A stretch of DNA of 64,000 bases from Halichondria panicea (lineage: Eukaryota > Porifera > Demospongiae > Suberitida > Halichondriidae): assembly GCF_963675165.1 (NCBI RefSeq), contig NC_087380.1:7574517-7638516 (forward strand). Reading direction: 5' to 3'. A program made the position numbers and the translations under genes. How positions within the stretch are numbered: position 1 is the first letter of the stretch; every line of letters begins with the position of its first letter. A model generated the notes under the pieces. That model saw only the letters and a program-made list of their open reading frames with translations. It did no database searches and was not told where the DNA came from. Shown here piece by piece: positions 35,718 through 47,800 of this stretch.

Positions 35718-38516
35718 CTATAGTGACCCACCTCTCACAGTCATGGAGTTATCATCCATCATAGTGGAGAGAGTCTCGTCCAACATGTTGGAGCTTGGAT
35801 TGCGGGTTATGGTGGTTAGGTTGACAGCTGTGTCTTGGCTTCCAGAAACCATCTGATTCTGTTTGTTCTGGTCAGACCTGAAGAAAATTACAAAGAGTTT
35901 CGGCCCAAACAGACAGCCAAGAACGGCAAAAGCACTCAACACAGAGGCTAACCCAGTGATAGCATTCTGTATCTCTTGTCTCTCTTCGATTATAAAGTAA
36001 GCATACAGTCCAACAAAAGCAGCCCAAATTATTGCAATAATGAAAGTACAAAATGAAACAAATTTGGCTTCATTGAAATTTTTTGGATATTTGAAGCTCA
36101 GCACACCGAGTATGGTGGACGCAATAATGAGGATTGTTTCGTAGATGGCACAGATTACCAAAATAGCAACGTGATCGCCAACACAAGACACAACGATTTC
36201 CGGGAGATTATTGTTATCTTCACGATTCAGTCGTGTATTTCTGGAGACGCCTGGATGTACGACAATTAAACCTATGACTACAATAAGCACTTGACCAAAT
36301 ATTATTATGCTCGTGAAAATCACTTGATAGTAGGGCTCCGTGAATCTAATTGGTGACAAATTTGCAGACCTGTAAAATATCCTCGTTACTCGAACAATCT
36401 TAACCAACAGAGCGCCAAATATAATTGAATAACAGACCCAAAATCCCATTCTCTGTACAGCACAGACTCCCGGTTCCGGAGGACTCACGTACACAAATGC
36501 TAGAATAAAGATCAGTCCGATACCACTGAGTAAAGTAATCATTTGTTCTCTTCCTGAAGATTTCACAACAGGTGTCTTCCAGTATATAACATACGTTATG
36601 GTGACGGCTGCAACAGCTATGAGGCCCAACACAGCAAGTATTATCACAATAATCGAGAATGCATCACTATAGCGAATAAACGACTCTGGTATTGGAACAC
36701 ACGAGTCGCTGCCCACCAGTGGATTGTTCCCCCAAGTCTCCCCTCCACACTGCAGACACTGCAAGCCCATGGGATTAGAGGAATAGGTATCGCCCACACA
36801 CGGGTCACATGTCCCACAACACGAAGACTGTACAATTCTCCTGACCTCACCAACCCCACATCTCCCACACTGCGATATCTGAGGCTGCCTGCGAATGGAA
36901 TTAGTTGAATTGTCTATTCCGAATTGAAGACTTTGCATATCGACAATTGATAGTGCTTCAAGATTGCTATCGTTCAGCACAGAGCTGTCCCATATTCCTG
37001 CTCTATAAAGGAAGTAATTTCCATTTCTGATAGTACCATTTGCTTGATAGTTTAATATCTCATATTTCCCCTCAATGTTTCCTTGGCTGTCGAAAACGAT
37101 TCTGTTTCTAGTGATATTATTAACAAAGTCCAACTGACGGATGTACTGAAGCAGCACACTTCCTGTTAGTTGTCGAGATTGTCCAGCACACGATCGGTTG
37201 GTTCTGTCCCAAACTATTGGTAACTGACAATTGTCGTGGAGAAAGTTCTGTAGAGCATGTGCATAAGCATACACGGCATCTATTACCAAGGGAACCACAT
37301 TTCCTTGTTGGTATTGAGGTAGACCTGTCACACTCTGATTCTGGGAGCATGCGTTTAGCACGCTTGTATTTAATACGTCACAGTCTGCAAAGGCGGCGTA
37401 ATATTCTGTGAACCACGGATTTCTAACGTTGCTATCGATGGTAAGTTGTGAGAAGTATTCGTTGAATTGTGTCACATGTTCAGTCAAGGGTGCAATTCCA
37501 TATAAACCAGCAGCAGTCTCACTAAACTGGCTCACGATATTATTAGACCTTGCCCAAGCATCACTAGCTATCCAAGTGAATCGAGTTCTTGCTATCGTCG
37601 AGTTTGCAATTCTACGCAACAGATGCTCTGCGTTTTCTTGAGAAGCAAACACAATTACAACATTTGCTGACGAGGCAATGAGTGCATTAGCTAACGTATC
37701 GAAATCCGAGTCCACGGAACTATCCTCGATTCCCATGTCCAAATCGATACAAATGCTATTGTTTGAAGCTAAGTCCCTAAATTTAGATATTGCAGGATCT
37801 CCGTACGAATTTCGTGAGTAGATAGTAGACACATACGTCCAATTGAAATTCAGTAAAATGTCAAGCATAGCTCTGACCTGTTGGTCATCTGGTGGAATTG
37901 TTCGGTAGAAATATTCGTAACGATCTCGATTGCTCAAAATAGCCGAGGTAGATGAATAACTGATTTGAGGGATTTGGAATAGCCGTACTAGACTAGCTAC
38001 TGGGACACTGACTCGGCTGGCAGCTGCACCAATGATACCAGAAGTGGGAGGGTTAATGGAGACATTATTCACCGTGTTGTTAGGGCCCATACATGACAAC
38101 TGACAGTTTTGAATGTCCAATTCACTTCCTGTGATTACCAAATCAAATGTTTCGTCCAGTCCTATATTCTCACTGAGGCATGTGTCTCGAATGTCATAGC
38201 CTATTTCCAGCCCTGCCAAAAGTTCTGAGTCGTTGTTTATAAGGTCGATTGCAAAAAGCATTGCTTCCATTCTCTGCAGACCGCCCTCAGTAGCAATTGC
38301 TCCACATTGACCTCCACCTGAACCGGGATCATCTAAATGAACAGGAATGAGTCCTCCAAACACAAAATCTTTGTTTATTCTGTTCTGAGCTCCCCGTATG
38401 CGATTGTCTGTCGTACGCAAAACTTCCGATGATTGTGCATAATTAAATTGCAATGCAGCGACAGTTGAGAGTGTTACCAGTAGAAGGATGAACAGAGATG
38501 GTGTCATTGTGAGCAT
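35718..38516 (-). CDS. mGluR-like class C GPCR, paralogue 3
   Basis: Seen: a single-exon 932-residue frame with the same domain order as paralogues 1 and 2. Arg82 (GLQRMEAM) is kept, as in paralogue 2. The Cys-rich domain has local changes (RCGVGEVRR, CVGDTYSS), but its cysteines stay. The C-tail differs: NPSSNMLDETLSTMMDDNS contains an extra NML, and a 4-bp deletion after VRGGS brings an early stop. It therefore lacks the ITIAALNE end of the others. The ATG context and the upstream roughly 200 bp match the other receptors. Its start codon lies about 445 bp from that of the EH-domain gene on the other strand. Function is inferred as for paralogue 1. The ligand is unknown. Confidence 0.92.
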   Translation of the reverse strand: MLTMTPSLFILLLVTLSTVAALQFNYAQSSEVLRTTDNRIRGAQNRINKDFVFGGLIPVHLDDPGSGGGQCGAIATEGGLQRMEAMLFAIDLINNDSELLAGLEIGYDIRDTCLSENIGLDETFDLVITGSELDIQNCQLSCMGPNNTVNNVSINPPTSGIIGAAASRVSVPVASLVRLFQIPQISYSSTSAILSNRDRYEYFYRTIPPDDQQVRAMLDILLNFNWTYVSTIYSRNSYGDPAISKFRDLASNNSICIDLDMGIEDSSVDSDFDTLANALIASSANVVIVFASQENAEHLLRRIANSTIARTRFTWIASDAWARSNNIVSQFSETAAGLYGIAPLTEHVTQFNEYFSQLTIDSNVRNPWFTEYYAAFADCDVLNTSVLNACSQNQSVTGLPQYQQGNVVPLVIDAVYAYAHALQNFLHDNCQLPIVWDRTNRSCAGQSRQLTGSVLLQYIRQLDFVNNITRNRIVFDSQGNIEGKYEILNYQANGTIRNGNYFLYRAGIWDSSVLNDSNLEALSIVDMQSLQFGIDNSTNSIRRQPQISQCGRCGVGEVRRIVQSSCCGTCDPCVGDTYSSNPMGLQCLQCGGETWGNNPLVGSDSCVPIPESFIRYSDAFSIIVIILAVLGLIAVAAVTITYVIYWKTPVVKSSGREQMITLLSGIGLIFILAFVYVSPPEPGVCAVQRMGFWVCYSIIFGALLVKIVRVTRIFYRSANLSPIRFTEPYYQVIFTSIIIFGQVLIVVIGLIVVHPGVSRNTRLNREDNNNLPEIVVSCVGDHVAILVICAIYETILIIASTILGVLSFKYPKNFNEAKFVSFCTFIIAIIWAAFVGLYAYFIIEERQEIQNAITGLASVLSAFAVLGCLFGPKLFVIFFRSDQNKQNQMVSGSQDTAVNLTTITRNPSSNMLDETLSTMMDDNSMTVRGGSL

Positions 38517-38962
38517 CGTGTACCTGCATGTGTGTTAGGGAATATATATACAACTCTATACCATATCAGATGTGCAATCACCAATAGTTTCATAGCTGGC
38601 CGGCTGTAGCTACAATCAACAAATATCTTAAAGCTAGCATTCCAATGATTAACACTTACTGATTATGCAAGCAGCTAGATCTCTAACCTCCAAGTCCAGA
38701 CTTTTGTTATACAGTACGCAGCTTGTGTAGAGGTGACATGACATGGACAGTAACTTCCTTTTCAATTAAGACCATGGAGCAGACACGCCCACCCTTTTTC
38801 TGCATGAGCCACGCCCCCTCTAGTTTACCGGGTGCAATTTGCAAAGGAGCTAGCTGTGAAGTGTTGCTATTTGCAGGCAGGCTAAAGAACTTCACTGAAG
38901 TCAAGATATACATATTCTCTCCAAGTGTGTGTCAAGTGCGTGTGAGGGATAAGAAGTGGACC

Positions 38963-39538
38963 ATGACTCAGCAAGGTGAGAACATAACCATCTTGCATGA
39001 GAAATGTGCAGCCTATATATTCAAATGAGCTATTTAATTAATAATTTTGCAGCATAATTTCTAGAGTATAAGGTTGTGAAGTACTTAAAATATAAGAACT
39101 GTTGTCGCTGCACCCAGCAGCTACATGCAATATCCCTAGTATCCTACAGTATACCCCAGAGCTGACTTGCCAGATATCGAGGCCATTAATTTTGTTATTA
39201 TAACCCCCAGCTGGCTTAATGAATAACAAAATAACAAACTGGCCAGTGGTGCTACCTGACCCGTGACATCCAATATAGCTAGGCCAAGTAATAGTTTGTC
39301 CAGCAATAATTGCTTCACTAGTTTGTTTATAACCCCGTGTGTGTGTGTGAAGTCAGAGGTGGTGGGGACAGCACTATACGTGTTGTGTGTAGCCATTGAT
39401 GGTTAGACCCTCATCATTGTGTGTGAAGTCAGAGGTGATGGGGACAGCACTATGTGTTGTGTGTAGCCATTGATGGTTAGACCCTCATCATTGTGTGTGG
39501 AATGTGTCAGCTTGTTAGCAGAGTCAGAGAACTACTAC

Positions 39539-39574
<36 letters not shown>

Positions 39575-42500
39575 CCACCCCTGGGAAGCCGTGGTCTCTA
39601 GCAGAGTCACAGAACTAGTTCTAGTGTGTGTTGTGTGTACATGTAGCCACCCTAGGGAAGCCATGATCGTTTAATAGCATAGCCATAGAACACAAAACAG
39701 GGAAGTGGTTGCAGAAAATTGGTGTGTGTGCAAATAATTATTGTTCTAGTAGGTACCAGTTCTCGGAGAAACTGACTTCAGATAATTGTATTTTCCATGA
39801 ATATAATATAACACTTATTGCTTGGCTTGCTTCTTTGATGTAATTATGGACAGTAATTTGTCATTGGTATTATGTTAGTGTGTGTAATACTCAATATAAT
39901 ACGTTATTATGACTGTGTTTAATGTGTGCTGAGTAGAGCTCTTGTTAGGTGTGTCAAATAGTAATCTGCGAACATGAGAATTGTGATCTGTTTAATGTTC
40001 AGATAATCATTTGTTGTAATTGTTAGTGGCTAGCAAGTTAATCACTAATAATGTATTGGCACGGATTATGGCAATTTAAGAAACTGAGCACACACAAAAA
40101 CACATCATTTTATTGACAAGAATAGAGCGATGTAAATATTGTCCCGCAATATTATGCAAGGTATGTCTGTAACCATGGCAATAGACACCCACCCAGTGTA
40201 CACACACAAGGTGTCAGTGTGTGTAGTGGGTCCCCAGGGGGTATTGACTATACCTACTGTGAAGCATACCTTCTAGACACTGCAATGTGACAATGCATGC
40301 AGGCATTGTCTCTTGTACCCAATTGTGTACATAGTAGCCGGGATTTACCAAAAAGCAGAAATGCTGAAATATTTTACAAATGTGTAGTTTGTCTTATGTT
40401 TTCTCTGATAGGTGACAAGGGCTTTATGGCTTGTCTTCATAGTCTACCCACTAACACCACATTGTGTCCACCATGACATTTCTCACCTATTATAAGCTCT
40501 GTTGCCAAGCGACTATTTTCTCATCTGAAGTCATTGCACTATGCATTGATAATTATGCTGTTTGCTTTTGCCATGGTTACAGAGAATGAGAGGTGGGACA
40601 TAACCCCAGTGGACTTCTCAGGCTATTACACCTACTACCACAGGGTCACTCCACCAGGGCTCCTATTATCAGGTAACCTATTACCATAGGGTCACTCCAC
40701 CAGGGCTCCTATTATCAGGTATTCCTGTTATGCACACCAGATTAACTAATTGCTTTCCTTGCACTTCACCTGCCCTAACTAAGTGGTACTAATTAAGCTT
40801 GAGGCATAATGGAGACCCAGCTGTGCTCTACTCCGGAGAGCTTGTGTGATAACCTACAAAGGGATGGCATGAATAAGTACTCAGTAGCTATGCTTGAATC
40901 TAAATACCCACCCAGACACTGCCTGATTCCAATGTTTCCATTCCAGGCTCTAGAGCTAGAGAGTTCTTCCTACAAACAAAACTGCCCCCACACACGCTCA
41001 GTCAAATATGGTGAGTTCAAAGGATGAACTTTTGAACCTAGCTATAATTATTATAGATGTGTCTACTTGTGAAGCTATGAATTTCATTTAGGTCCCAATA
41101 CATGCAGTGCTCAGTTTTTATGATTGTGTAGAGCTCCACTCATTAACCAATTATTTTTCCCCTGTGTACAGGAGGCTGTCAGATCTTGATCAGGACGGTT
41201 GTTTGAATGCCGCTGAGTTTGCAGTGGCCATGCACTTGATACGAGTGGTCCTGCGAGACCACACCCCCTTGCCCGCCACTTGCCCCGCCCCCATACAAGG
41301 GCTAGTGAAGCAGTGCATGTATCCGCAGCTACCAGTAGCAACTCAGGCACACCTGGACAAGTGTAGGAAGGCATTTGGAGCTTTCTTTGAGAATGTTGGC
41401 CATGGAGTCATGGGAGGTCAGTGCTATAGTGTTTCTTTGAACGGTCAAAACTTTTGTTCCGTTGGTCCAATATCGTTGATTTTTTGATTTTCTGAAAGCT
41501 TAGAGATAGGCCTTTCAGGTGATGTGTTAAAAAACAAAATTTCGTCAGGGCCATAATTTGTCATTTTTCGGCCTTGGACCATGGGCTATTATCCATGGTA
41601 CGGCCAAATTGGCAAATACTTTTATCTCTCAAATATCAACTTTGATAATACCATTTGAAAGGCCTCTTCCTAAGCTTTCAAACAATCATAAAATCGTTCA
41701 AATTGGATCAACGGAATTCAAGTTATGGCAGCTGAAAGAAATCCCCAAATCATTGATTTTACAGGGGGGGGGGTTGTAGTTGAATATCTTTCAACAGCCA
41801 TAACTTTATTACTGTTGATCTAACGTCAGCAATTTTATGATTTTCTGAAAGCTTAGAAAAGACCTCTCAAATGATGTGTTAAAAATCTAAAATTTCGTCG
41901 GGGTCATAATTTGTCATTTTTCGGCCTCGGACCATGGGCTATATATAATCCATGGTATCGCCAAATTGGCAAATAATTTTCTCTCTCAAATATCAACTTT
42001 GAGGACACCATTTGAAAGGTCTCCTTCTAAGCTTTCAGAAAATCATCAAATTCTTTAGATCATGACTGCCATGTACATGTACCTATTGTCCCAATCTTGC
42101 AGGGGACGCAGCACGCTACCTGATGCTCAAGTCCAACCTCCCCAAACCTCAGCTCTACCATATCTGGTCAGTCCATCCATTCTTAGACCATTCCCTTACT
42201 GTTTCGAGCCAGTTGTTCACTGTAACTCCAACTACTCCATAGCCTGTGATTTCAATGAAACTACTTTGTCTGTAAAAGTACCATGTTTTGAGTATTTATA
42301 ATTAGACGTTGTTTTCTCAAGTACGTGTGTACTTACTTTGCGATGTATGTACTACAGTAGAACCTCGTTAATCTGAATAGAGCGGGACCAGACCCCATCC
42401 GAATACATGAAATTTCCGGATTAACAGATGTCATTAATTGATTATGAATATCATTAACGAATACACTTTTGTACATGTATTATGATATTACTGTGGCCAG

Positions 42501-44825
42501 AAGGGAAGCTGCTAGCTAGAATAGTCTTTATGTCAACTTTCTCTCCAATACAGTGAGTCTTGTGAGCACTCTCTTCGTTTTCTTTGCAGTGGCCATTGTC
42601 TTCAGCAGTTTATCACAATAAAATTATTGCTGATTCAGCTAAGCAATTTACATTGCGCATGCGCAGTAGTCTATTCTACTGACAGCCCCTCCTCTTTTTC
42701 AGTTTGCCATTTTGTCCGGATTTGCGAGGTTTTGGATTAAAGGGGTCCGGATTAGCGAGGTTCTACTGTATTAGAATCTTTAAAAAATAAAAATGTATAG
42801 TTCTTGTTAGACTAATCTCCCCCTCTCCCACTCTAGGAGACTGTCAGATATAGATGGTGATGGGAGACTGAGTTTCCTGGAGTTCACTATTGCCATGCAT
42901 CTCATCTTCATTGCCAAGCTCGGCTACACACTTCCCGTGGACCTTGACCCTAACACTATTCTGCCACCATCGGTATACACTAGCTGTATGTGCCTGTAGA
43001 TTATGTTGCTGCGTACTAAGATATTGTTTGTGAAATATTTATAGAACATTAAGTATCAATTCTGTGGCTGCAATAAAGAGGTGGCTTGCTAACACAGGTC
43101 CAAGAGCATTAAGTATCAATTCTGTGGCTGCAATAAAGAGGTGGCTTGCTAACACAGGTCCAAACACATTATAATTTAAAGGGATGACCACGATTTTCAC
43201 AGTACTGCAAGTTTATACCTTACTCATGTGTTGCATTTATCCTCCGTACAGTTTTACAAGACATTGGAAGAGGTGCAGGACACAGCTAACAAGGGTCCAA
43301 AGGTCGCTCCAAGCAGTGGTGAACCCTTAGAGCCCTTCTCCCCACCCACCACCCCTCGTTATAAGAGCAGCCCCGCCTTCTTTGGGGAGAACCCCTTCGT
43401 TAGTGATGCCTTCATCAATATTCCTGCCAGACAATTTCGAGAAGGAGAATACGAGAAATTTGTTGGTGATCCGTTTGAAACCACGGATCCATTTTCCTCC
43501 AGTGATGACCATCACATCATCAGTACCACCAGCGAGGATTTCGTTGAGTCTCCAAACTCCCCTGACGTCTTTCAAAACAGTCACAATACTACAACTCCTG
43601 AAAATGAATTCTCAAAAGAGAAGCAAACTGGAGGCTCCTTGCGTACACAGCAGTCACTCTCACAGCCAATCAATGCAGAGACATCTCGTGACAGTAGTGG
43701 GCAACCCTCACCACCTTTGCATGACAGTGGAGCATCCGTGTCGAGTCAGACAAGCTCTAAGGAGTCGCTACAGAACAGCTATAGTTGTGCAAGTTCACAA
43801 GAGTCACTTAAGGATAGTTGCAGCAGCTCAAGACATTCTCACAGAGACAGCCATAGCTCGAAAGAATCACTCGGGGAAAATCAAACAATTCCATCTCCTT
43901 TGCTATCATCTCAAGAGTCTTTACAACACCAGCAGCTAGCGGCGTCTCAAGATTCCCTCGGGAGAATGTCCCCCCGGCTGATAGGATCAGACCACTCCCA
44001 ACAGAGTGCCCCCTTATCACGGCTGAGTCAGGATAGCCTGTCACCCGTATCCTCCCCTCGTCTCAAGGAAAGTAGATCTGAGAGAAGTAGCACGGCTTCG
44101 TTTCAGGAGATGGTTGTAGAGGAGAGGATTGAGCCAGTCCTTCAGGTACGAATTAGTTAAATGAAGCATCTTTGAACGGCCATAACTTTAGTTCCGTTGG
44201 TCCAATAACGTTAATTTAATGGTTTTCTGAAAGCTTACAATGAGCTCGTTAAGATGGTGTGTTAAAATCAAAAGTATATTTTCGACCTGTTTTTTGACAA
44301 AATACTATGGGCCCATGGTATTTTTCTGAAAATAAGAAATTATGGCTGTTCCAAATTTGAGAATTGAACATACCATCTAAACAGGCTCCTTCTAAGCTTT
44401 CAGAAAATCGTAAAATCATTGAATTTGGATCACCAAAACTCCAGTTACAGAGCCGATTATAGTACTCTCAAAACGAAGCGTACATGTACTACTGCCCCTC
44501 CCCCACACACACACACATGTACTACTGCCCCTCCCCCCCACACACACACATGTACTACTGCCCCTCCCCCACACACACACACATGTACTACTGCCCCTCC
44601 CCCACACACACACACACATGTACTACTGCCCCCCTCCCACACACACACACATGTACTACTGCCCCTCCCCCACACACACACACACACAGCAAGCTCATGC
44701 AGTGGATGTTGTGGAGTCACGTGAGGCGACCCCTATATCCAGTGGAGGGGGCGTGATTCCAGAGAGTGTGAGTGAAGAACTGGAGAGCCTGTCACGCGCA
44801 TCACGACAATTCCTACAGGTGTGGG

Positions 44826-44857
<32 letters not shown>

Positions 44858-47800
44858 ATGTGGAGGCGTAGGGGTGCCCGTAACTTGAGTGTTTGGTAGC
44901 AGAAATAATTTTTGTATAGTGTTTGGATTGTGGATCATGATTATTATCAAGTGCATTATTATACATGATAGCTAGAACTTAACTAACTCCTAGCTCAATG
45001 CAATCTTTGTGTGTGCAGGAGTCCCAAAGCAAACTAGAGGAGCAGCAGCTCAAGCAACAGACCTACACTGCTGTGCCTGACCATGCCAGCCTCAAGCAAC
45101 AGACCTACACCGCTGTGCCTGATCATGCCAGCCTCAAGCAACAGACTTACACCGCTGTGCCTGATCATGCCAGCCAGACCTACACTGCTGTGCCTGGTGA
45201 GTATCGCCATGCCAGCCTCAAAGGTATCTCAGCAACTATCAAAGAAGTTGATCAAGAGAGAACAAGCAGCTCAAGTGAACATTCCTCTGAGGCTAATGAT
45301 GATCTAGACACTTTTGATGTTATGTCCCAGCTTGATGACCTTGAAGCCGAGATGATGTCAGCATTGGAGGACAGCGACCTCGAATATTTGGATGACGAAG
45401 ATTTCCCTGATGATCAAGATATGATTGAAGTTGGGGCTCTGGATTTGAATTTGGAGGGTCCAGATTTTGTAGTGTTGCGGGATGATGATAGAAAGACGCC
45501 TGTTTCGGATGCACCCCTCACTGTTGATGAGGCCACTCCCACTCATGTAGACGCCACACCCACTCATTTAGATGCCACTCCCACTCATGTAGACCCCACC
45601 CACACACACATCAATGGTGTCAGTGTCAGAGAAACGATGAAACAAGTGAAGGAGGAACAAATGCGAAGAAAATCTCTCATGTGAGTCACACCTACACTGT
45701 AGTGTACCGTATAGCGGGTCTATTTCGAGAGTATAAACGTTTGCAGAATGACCGTTAGAAAGGCTTTTGCGGATATAATTTTCGCGGAATAGCAGCCTTT
45801 TTGCAGCATGCATGCATGTGATATTAAATTTGTGGGTATAAATGTTCACCGTACATGCTTAATCAGCAAACACGAATATTTTTATACCCTCGAAATATAC
45901 CCTCTATACGATATATACATGTACACGGAGTACTCTACAGCATTGTCTAGTTTCTTTTCTGTGTCCCGTCTCCTGTGAAAATGCAGTCATAATAATTATT
46001 ACTAGCTCAAGAGTGACCTATTGTGCAATTCAAGTATGCAAATTGTAGCCCTCAGTGAATGGCTCTCAAGTCAGAATACAGTTACTAGTGTCCCCTCAGT
46101 GAATGGCTCTAAAGTCAGAGTACAGTTACTAGTGTCCCCTCAGTGAATGGCTCTAAGTCAGAGTACAGTTACTAGTGTCCCCTCAGTGAATGGCTCTAAG
46201 TCAGAGTACAGTTACTAGTGTCCCCTCAGTGAATGGCTCTAAAGTCAGAGTACAGTTACTAGTGTCCCCTCAGTGAATGGCTCTAAAGTCAGAGTACAGT
46301 TACTAGTGTCCCCTCAGTGAATGGCTCTAAGTCAGAGTACAGTTACTAGTGTCCCCTCAGTGAATGGCTCTCAAGTCAGAATACAGTTACTAGTGTCCCC
46401 TCAGTGAATGGCTCTAAAGTCAGGGTACAGTTACTAGTGTCCCCTCAGTGAATGGCTCTAAGTCAGAGTACAGTTACTAGTGTCCCCTCAGTGAATGGCT
46501 CTAAGTCAGAGTACAGTTACTAGTGTCCCCTCAGTGAATGGCTCTAAAGTCAGAGTACAGTTACTAGTGTCCCCTCAGTGAATGGCTCTAAAGTCAGAGT
46601 ACAGTTACTAGTGTCCCCTCAGTGAATGGCTCTAAGTCAGAGTACAGTTACTAGTGTCCCCTCAGTGAATGGCTCTAAAGTCAGAGTACAGTTACTAGTG
46701 TCCCCTCAGTGAATGGCTCTAAAGTCAGAGTACAGTTACTAGTGTCCCCTCAGTGAATGGCTCTAAGTCAGAGTACAGTTACTAGTGTCCCCTCAGTGAA
46801 TGGCTCTAAAGTCAGAGTACAGTTACTAGTGTCCCCTCAGTGAATGGCTCTAAGTCAGAGTACAGTTACTAGTGTCCCCTCAGTGAATGGCTCTAAGTCA
46901 GAGTACAGTTACTAGTGTCCCCTCAGTGAATGGCTCTCAAGTCAGAGTACAGTTACTAGTGTCCCCTCAGTGAATGGCTCTAAGTCAGAGTACAGTTACT
47001 AGTGTCCCCTCAGTGAATGGCTCTAAGTCAGAGTACAGTTACTAGTGTCCCCTCAGTGAATGGCTCTCAAGTCAGAGTACAGTTACTTGTATGTTACTAG
47101 ACAGGGCGAGGTCCTTTGTTGATGCACTGTATCAGTGATTGCATGCACACTGTTTAATATAATTCCCAGCCTTACTAGAAATGTCTATTTTGGGTAATAA
47201 TAGTGAAAAGTTGTTTGCTTTTGCCAGCAATACAAGGCCTGTGTATACAACATTATTATAGCATCATTCAGCACCCTGCCACTAGCCTCTTTAACAAGGC
47301 CTCAACAAGGTGCGGCCTGGAATCGAGGCTACCCTGCCACAAAAGAGTGTTTACACAACTTGTGGTTTTGTTAAGACATGCAGTGTTCCTGGGCTTGTCA
47401 TATCACATTCCAATCTAACCACAATACACTCTTAATTCCCCTAAGGGAAGCTATCAGATCACACAAAGCCCTTAGCTAGCTAGCTCTCTAAGTTGCAATA
47501 TAATAGCTTCTCAAGAACCAAGGCAGATCTGTAAGTTGTTAGACTATCTAACAGGTAGTGTGTCATGACTTTGATGGTTGTTTTGAGGTCTTATTGTGGT
47601 CAGCTAGCTAGCTATATCTCAAGTATATACAAGTTTATGCTCTTTGATCTTCAGATTTGGACCTGGTCTCATTGTTAGCTCTATCATTAATTATTGTATT
47701 CAAGCTTGCAGGATTCATGTGTAGTACCCCACTATCATCTAATTACAAGCCAGTAAAACTACCCGGTATTATTGTATGTGTTTTATTTCTTACTTACCTA

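Noticed and set aside
38723-39028. 101-residue plus-strand frame upstream of the EH gene
   Set aside because: It overlaps the likely receptor 3/EH promoter and 5' UTR. The ATG at 38963, in another phase, splices in frame to EH exon 2.
43382-43939. 185-residue overlapping plus-strand frame in EH exon 7
   Set aside because: The other phase in the same place joins in frame to exons on both sides and carries the NPF and DPF motifs. This one has no splice partner.
44416-44756. Overlapping repetitive frames on both strands (CVCVWGRGSST, APPPHTHTCTT)
   Set aside because: Simple-repeat artefacts of the 33-bp array before EH exon 8.
46053-47092. Regular repeat array resembling a CRISPR array
   Set aside because: Units are directly adjacent with no unique spacers, and the array lies in an intron of an animal gene. 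It is a minisatellite.
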